DNA of 64,000 bases from Erpobdella octoculata (taxonomy: Eukaryota; Annelida; Clitellata; Hirudinida; Erpobdellidae): NCBI GenBank assembly GCA_963978895.1, contig OZ022245.1, positions 1,360,066-1,424,065 on the forward strand, read 5' to 3'. Under the pieces are notes generated by a model. It saw nothing but the letters and a program-made list of their open reading frames with translations. It did not search any database and was not told the origin of the DNA. Made by a program: the position numbers and the translations under genes. Shown one piece after another: positions 59,033 to 64,000 of this stretch. Positions within the stretch are counted from its first letter, which is position 1. Every line of letters starts with the position of its first letter.

Positions 59033-60061
59033 TCAACTTTTACTTGGGTATAAATTTCTATTCTTGTTAGTATTCGAGATGTCGTTCTGTGTTGTTTTTT
59101 GAAGAAGTCTTTTCAGTGTGAAAGAGCAGAAATTAATGCTAGCGGTCGGCTCACTCACAGCCGTTTGTTTGATGACGCGGCCGTATCTAAATAGATGCTC
59201 GACGACAGTGTTATTAATCAAGCTCCTGTAGACGAACGGATACGCTGAACCCATCCCATTACAACAAATAGTTTTACGTTGTGTAAAACCAAACGAGAAT
59301 AAAGATGGACTTATCGTATTGCAGAATTGCAAACTATCTCCGTAAGTGGCGTGCAAATATTCTATTCCGTCGTTGATGGAGTACAACCATAAACTCATCA
59401 TAGGTCTAAGATGTAAAGGAAAAATTAAAGATCTGAGGTAAACGTAAGTTCGACCTCTTACTATCCAGACGTGAGTATTGTTTTCGTAGAATGGGTAGAA
59501 CTCTACCTTAGGTGGTGGCCGTATTTGCTGGTCCAAAGCACGCGCCTGATGGTCTATAGTTTCTTTAGGAGAAACGATTATTAGTTGTGGCGAGGGCTTT
59601 GCAAATGCAATTGTTTTGTGATTTTCTGCAAGTAAACTTTCGAAAAACTCCCAGCTATCGTTAGATACCGCCATCTGAAAATGATTTTGCCACGGTATTA
59701 GGTCGTGATGCCTCAGAGAGCCCAATGCAGCTTCGAAAATCATGAAATAATTAATGGAATGTTCGACGCAAAGTTTGTGCAAATCGAGTAAACAGTTTTG
59801 TAAAATTTTCTTATCAATAACAGTCGGATTGAAGTTAAGGTAGACGACATTCTCGTACGATAGAATAGCTTTATCGGAACAGTTGCACAACTCAGGATCA
59901 TAAACTGACAAGTATTCCCGACGCTTGGATTCACTTATTCCTTCTTTTTTCGATCGATTCACGTGACCATCCAGCATTATAATAAGCGAAACTATAACGA
60001 AAACTGCTGTGGCCAAAGGACACACCGCCACAAATACCACAATAAACTTCTTGCCGATCAT
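59033..60061 (-). CDS. LicD/fukutin-like type II membrane protein, copy B1
   Basis: 342 aa, 98% identical to A1 (50965-51993). Signal anchor at residues 6-30; GSLRHHDLIPW then QNHFQMAV, lacking the LicD acidic motif; VEFYPFYENNTHVW; LIFPLHLRPM. The start is MIGKKF, preceded in both copies by a T-run on the plus strand. Substitutions against A1 are conservative (N/S, S/L, P/L, M/I, L/V, V/I), so both frames look maintained. It is the downstream partner of B2, in the same orientation. Confidence 0.82.
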   Translation of the reverse strand: MIGKKFIVVFVAVCPLATAVFVIVSLIIMLDGHVNRSKKEGISESKRREYLSVYDPELCNCSDKAILSYENVVYLNFNPTVIDKKILQNCLLDLHKLCVEHSINYFMIFEAALGSLRHHDLIPWQNHFQMAVSNDSWEFFESLLAENHKTIAFAKPSPQLIIVSPKETIDHQARALDQQIRPPPKVEFYPFYENNTHVWIVRGRTYVYLRSLIFPLHLRPMMSLWLYSINDGIEYLHATYGDSLQFCNTISPSLFSFGFTQRKTICCNGMGSAYPFVYRSLINNTVVEHLFRYGRVIKQTAVSEPTASINFCSFTLKRLLQKTTQNDISNTNKNRNLYPSKS

Positions 60062-60321
60062 TTTTTTTTTTTTTGAGATTTTACAACTGATAATAAGCTA
60101 CTAAAAGATTCAAAAGCTGAGCCTAGTTTTTACCGACGTTGGTAAAATTATATAGTTAGTTAAAATCGTGTTGTTAAATCAGATAAAAAACATCGACGTC
60201 AGAATATTGTAACCTTATATCACTGAATATTAATATTATTGGCCTATGGAGATTTTAACGTTACAACGCATATATATAGTACATATTAAATAACTTATGT
60301 GTGGTATACATATATTTTGCG

Positions 60322-61254
60322 TTATACTTTTTGTATTTTCAAAGTATAAGAACAAGAAAGAGCACTCTCAAGAGGTTCTTGTATCTCAAGCTGCCTCACA
60401 ACGGAGTTGTTAAATTTTAAAATCTCCACAATGGAACTTAGCTTTTCACTTATTTTGCGCTCAACAAATGGATAAACTGCCTTCAGATCTTCACAGCAAA
60501 CTAAATATTTCGCAGTCCAGTTATCAGAATCTACTAAAGGAGAAGTATTTCCATCGCAGTATTGAATGTGATTGTATGTCAAGTCGAGGTACTTTAAGCC
60601 GTTTCTCGGAGAGAAAAACATGTGTTTTTGTAGTGGCCGCAAGTGGAGTGGAAAAATTATTTCTTTCGGATAAACGAATTTGATGTCTTTTGTCATCCAT
60701 ACGTGAGTTTCATTTTCAAAGTACGAATCAATTTCAAGTCTCGGAGTTTCTGAATTTAAATCCCAAAGTTTCTTGAACCCGAAAATCCTGACCATAATAT
60801 TATCTGTATGAAAATGAAACGATTCAATAGTTTTATGACTTTTTAGAAATTCTACAAACGAATTCCAATGTTTGTTAGCTATCGACAGCTCTGCCAAATT
60901 GTTCCAGGGAACAAGATCGTGGTGTCTGAATGATCCAAGAAGAGTTTGTCCACTCATGAAGTACTTGATACCGCCGGAATAAAAAAAATCGTGAAAGTAA
61001 ACCAGCATTTCTTGGATTGTCTGCCTTTCTTTTTTAGTTAAAAACTTTTGAGAGAAAACTCTTGACTTTATGTTGCTTGGATCCGCTACACAAAAGCATG
61101 GATTCAAAAAGTCGTTATCGGGCGTTATTTCTTCGTCTTGTAGTAAATTATTTCTCTCATTTCTAGGTAATTTGATGACTCCAAGAAAATAAAGAAGAAT
61201 AAACACTGTGAGGAAAATCGCACAAATGGGACAGCAATACTTTATAAAGTTCAT
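60322..61254 (-). CDS. LicD/fukutin-like type II membrane protein, B2
   Basis: 310 aa from the MNFIKYCCP start. This ATG was chosen because in copy A an in-frame stop lies just upstream. Anchor at about residues 7-26. LicD signature: YFMSGQTLLGSFRHHDLVPW, then NNLAELSI in place of the usual acidic motif, LEIDSYFENETHVW and IIFPLHLRPL. It is clearly related to B1 at the same motif positions but strongly diverged, so the pair is an old tandem duplication. Probably a lumenal Golgi/ER glycan-modifying enzyme or an inactive relative. Confidence 0.82.
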   Translation of the reverse strand: MNFIKYCCPICAIFLTVFILLYFLGVIKLPRNERNNLLQDEEITPDNDFLNPCFCVADPSNIKSRVFSQKFLTKKERQTIQEMLVYFHDFFYSGGIKYFMSGQTLLGSFRHHDLVPWNNLAELSIANKHWNSFVEFLKSHKTIESFHFHTDNIMVRIFGFKKLWDLNSETPRLEIDSYFENETHVWMTKDIKFVYPKEIIFPLHLRPLQKHMFFSPRNGLKYLDLTYNHIQYCDGNTSPLVDSDNWTAKYLVCCEDLKAVYPFVERKISEKLSSIVEILKFNNSVVRQLEIQEPLESALSCSYTLKIQKV

Positions 61255-62099
61255 GCTTCGTGCTTTATTCAACTTGGAACATCTTATTTTACAAATATGC
61301 ACATATTAACTGACGTGTTATTTAAAAAAAAAATTATTTATTAATTCTGAAAGAGATTCAAAACATTTAAAAGATATTTAATAAAAGTGCACAATTTCTG
61401 TTGGTGAAAACTTGGCTTTTGTTTGATTTTGCTACATCATAGATTATTTCAGCATTTAATAGTATCTAGTACTCTACAGCTACATATACCTACTATTGAC
61501 ACATTTTTGCATTATTATAAGTTTGCAGTAATAACACATTAAAATGTTTGTTTGAAATAAGATTTAAATGAGGTTTTTGTTGTTAATATTAGACAAGATT
61601 TATTTATCGTAAACAAACCAGACCTGTCATAGGGATGTGCAAACAAAAAATATATATTCATAGAAATTTTAAACGTTTGGTATTACGAAAAGGTGTATTT
61701 TAATTATAAATTTTCTCGTATATTTCAAAAAAAATCTTTAAAAATTTGAATCAGTCTTCACATTCTGTGAAAAATCATCGTGAAAATATTTCCAAGAAAT
61801 GAAATTTATAGAACGCCTCATACAAACAAGTCATACAATTTTAAAACTTAAAACGTGGGGCGCCTTTCACTCAAACAATCTGCTATTTTTTAAACAGGAT
61901 AGAACGCTTTTTTGAATATAAATGGCGCTCCACGTTTTAAATTTTAAAAACTTATGGCTTGTTTGTTATACGAATGTCCACAATAAATGCATGCCTCCAT
62001 TAAACATTTCTCACACAGCCAAGAGAAAAATTATTTTCATTTTTTTAGTTCACAAAAACGTGGTTTTTAAAAAAATTTTGTATATATAAATCGATAAGT

Positions 62100-62103
<4 letters not shown>

Positions 62104-62155
<52 letters not shown>

Positions 62156-62214
62156 CATAGATATATCTATATCTATGATATATTTATATATATATATATA
62201 TATTTATATACTTT
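62104..62214. repeat. TA microsatellite upstream of LRR paralogue 4
   Basis: (TA)n with a TAGATATATCTATATCTATG interruption near 62158-62178, 136 bp before the ATG. Upstream, 61303-62103 matches 52560-53337 and shows no gene. Confidence 0.9.
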
Positions 62215-62220
62215 TATACT

Positions 62221-62276
62221 TTTATCTTTGCTTTACTGTTGTTGCAAAAAGATCTCAGTAACGACTAATTTTATTA
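62221..62276 (+). promoter_or_regulatory. Conserved upstream block of LRR paralogue 4
   Basis: TATCTTTGCTTTA, CTGTTGTTGC and CAGTAAC, 75 bp before the ATG, as in the other LRR paralogues. Confidence 0.45.
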
Positions 62277-62350
62277 ACAAATTATACAAATTATAAATTT
62301 AAACTAAAAAACTAAAATTATAAATTTGTTATTATTACATAATCAAAATA

Positions 62351-64000
62351 ATGAATTGTTTACACAGTCCACTATCATTAAAACTTTCATGCAAAGACTT
62401 TATCGTATTTAAGTTCAAACAAACTTTTCTCGAACCTTCTTTTGAAATGAAATGTCTTCCTTTTAAAGTGAAAGATGGGGTGGAAATATCGTCAGATTTG
62501 TTTGGAGAAATATTTTCTAGAAGTCAGAAATTAGGAATGGATATTCCTCCTGAATATCTAATTCCATTTTTTCTCAAATTTGAAAGTTTTCATGAACTAA
62601 TACTCAGAGTTGTTGATTCTGACAAGTTTTTTCAGCCATTAGAAATCATCATGAACAGAGGAAATCTAACGCGGTTTTCTTGTTATGAATATCCACGTTT
62701 TGATGAGGAAAAAGAAGTGATAAATAGATCAAGAAAGTTTTTTAACACAATTCGTAAAAGTTTATCTTTATCTTTAAATTTAACAGATTTAGAATTAGAA
62801 TTTTCATGTCACGATGTCGAGATTTATCAAAAAAATGACATAAACAATTGGTCTACTTGGTTGTGTCCTACGTTAGTTAAACTTTCTTTGCACTGTGTTT
62901 GTGCAAATAATTTTCATATTAAAAAGGATATAATGGATCTACTTAAAATTGAATTTCCTTGCGAAAGTTTAAAAACTTTAAGTTTATCCGGCTGTGTGTA
63001 TGCTAATAATGCCACAAGCAAGTTTTGTCATTTTGTGAGCCTTCAAAAATTAGTTATTAATAATTCTACATGTAAATCCTTAAAAGAGTTGGTTGACTCA
63101 ATATCGTGTCTTTCTAGTTTAACATACCTCGACATGAGTGAAAACAGTTGTTTTCGAATAATTAATGACAGGAATCTACAGTTAATATACAAAATAATAG
63201 ACAAGTTATCTAATTTAGTTCATTTGGACATAAGTAATACCGAAGCTGAGCTGGTAGAATCTGTTGCGTGGACGCACTTGAAGAGATTTCAGTATTTAGG
63301 ATGTAATTTTGGTGTTACAAATAATTGTTTAGCTTTTCCAAACACAAGTTCAGAAGTAGTAGGTGACCCTCGTTCAGTTGAAGAGGTTGTAGCGTTAATG
63401 AAAAATAATTTCTGGAAAAACAATTTGTTTGCTGACAGCATTTATAAATTGAAAATGTTTGCAAGTGTAGCAAAAAACTCGCAAAATTCACGTATGATAG
63501 ACAAAATTCCAATAATCGTTGAATTAGTACAGTTAGGATGGTTTTACAATAATCCCAATGACAGCAATGAGCGTTGTTTTGTGAGTTCAATTTGGTTTTT
63601 ATCCAGATTCTGTTTAAAAAATAGCGACATCAAGAACGTTATAAAATTGATTCTAAATTCAAGGAACATTTGTAAATTGATAAGCGCGCTAATCCACTAT
63701 CCTATGATAGAAGATAATTTATGGAGAAAATTGTTTTTATCGAGTCACCATTGGATTTCAACCGTCTTGTCACTTGACTTTGACAAAAGTTCTTCAGAAT
63801 TTGAAAAATTAGTTTTTCATATAATAATAGCGTATGAAAAATATTATGAGTTTTATAAATGTATCATTCCAGAAGCTGATGATATTTTTGAATTTGTTCA
63901 ATCGTACGTTTTGAATGGAAATGTTAAAAACAAATTTGAAAATGTGGATGAAAATTTAGTGCAGGAATTTTTGGAAATACATACAGAAATTAAACAACAA
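62351..64000 (+). CDS. LRR protein, ZYG-11/ZER-1-like paralogue 4 (runs off window)
   Basis: 550 codons open to the window end, near the 553-569 aa of its relatives, so nearly complete. N-terminus MNCLHSPLSLKLSCKDFIVF; LRRs with LTYLDMSEN and LVHLDISN at about residues 250-300; FQYLGCNFGV; C-terminal SHHWISTVLSL and FYKCIIPEADDIFEFVQSY. Closest to paralogue 2 and, over the first 42 codons, almost identical to the truncated paralogue 3. Assignment to the ZYG-11/ZER-1 family is inferred from layout only. Confidence 0.82.
   Translation, partial: MNCLHSPLSLKLSCKDFIVFKFKQTFLEPSFEMKCLPFKVKDGVEISSDLFGEIFSRSQKLGMDIPPEYLIPFFLKFESFHELILRVVDSDKFFQPLEIIMNRGNLTRFSCYEYPRFDEEKEVINRSRKFFNTIRKSLSLSLNLTDLELEFSCHDVEIYQKNDINNWSTWLCPTLVKLSLHCVCANNFHIKKDIMDLLKIEFPCESLKTLSLSGCVYANNATSKFCHFVSLQKLVINNSTCKSLKELVDSISCLSSLTYLDMSENSCFRIINDRNLQLIYKIIDKLSNLVHLDISNTEAELVESVAWTHLKRFQYLGCNFGVTNNCLAFPNTSSEVVGDPRSVEEVVALMKNNFWKNNLFADSIYKLKMFASVAKNSQNSRMIDKIPIIVELVQLGWFYNNPNDSNERCFVSSIWFLSRFCLKNSDIKNVIKLILNSRNICKLISALIHYPMIEDNLWRKLFLSSHHWISTVLSLDFDKSSSEFEKLVFHIIIAYEKYYEFYKCIIPEADDIFEFVQSYVLNGNVKNKFENVDENLVQEFLEIHTEIKQQ

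Overview
This is a window of invertebrate animal nuclear DNA. It has split genes with GT-AG introns, AT-rich non-coding DNA, very long microsatellites, tRNA-derived and LINE-like repeat tails, hAT elements and Helitrons. I cannot fix the phylum from sequence alone. The only gene whose orthology is unmistakable is a SMARCA4/Brahma-type chromatin remodeller.

Layout. (1) 702-12599, minus strand: the 3' part of an immunoglobulin-superfamily adhesion receptor, 13 exons recovered. It has five Ig domains of L1/neuroglian style, a transmembrane exon and a cytoplasmic tail. Its introns are full of minisatellites and a 1.35-kb ATGT array. The signal-peptide exon was not found. (2) 14814-16523, minus: an intronless leucine-rich-repeat protein, the first of four paralogues (others at 38221, 53592 and 62351). 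They look distantly like the ZYG-11/ZER-1 Cullin-2 receptors. All four share an upstream block next to a TA microsatellite. (3) 17843-32622, plus: a complete 26-exon SMARCA4/brm gene. I checked every exon phase; the model is about 1565 aa. Several introns hold unusual structures: a tandem array of 5' splice sites, a partly duplicated exon start, a hAT remnant and a minisatellite that runs into a splice acceptor. (4) 33724-34293, minus: a small two-exon C2H2 zinc-finger protein.

(5) 35.3-64 kb is accessory, heavily duplicated DNA. A hAT (ZMYM-like transposase) relic with nested MITEs occurs twice (35314-38020 and 47686-50382). A second duplication carries a pair of LicD/fukutin-like type II membrane proteins plus the start of the LRR gene (50419-53719 and 58484-62481). 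In the first copy one LicD gene and the LRR gene are broken; in the second all are intact. Between and inside these blocks lie: a Helitron inserted into a copy of itself in opposite orientation, with two occupied/empty-site comparisons inside the window; a 1.7-kb hAT-type element with a perfect 8-bp target duplication interrupting an uncharacterised 'GCDT' family gene; and a 3.8-kb palindrome of two head-to-head Helitrons around a 1.35-kb ATATATT satellite. A fragment of SMARCA4 exon 23 also appears twice here, fused to a LINE-like 3' tail.

How it fits together. SMARCA4 is a housekeeping nuclear gene and the Ig receptor a membrane adhesion gene. The LRR and LicD families are lineage-specific and expand by local segmental duplication, with mobile elements repeatedly inserting in, and marking, the duplicated blocks.
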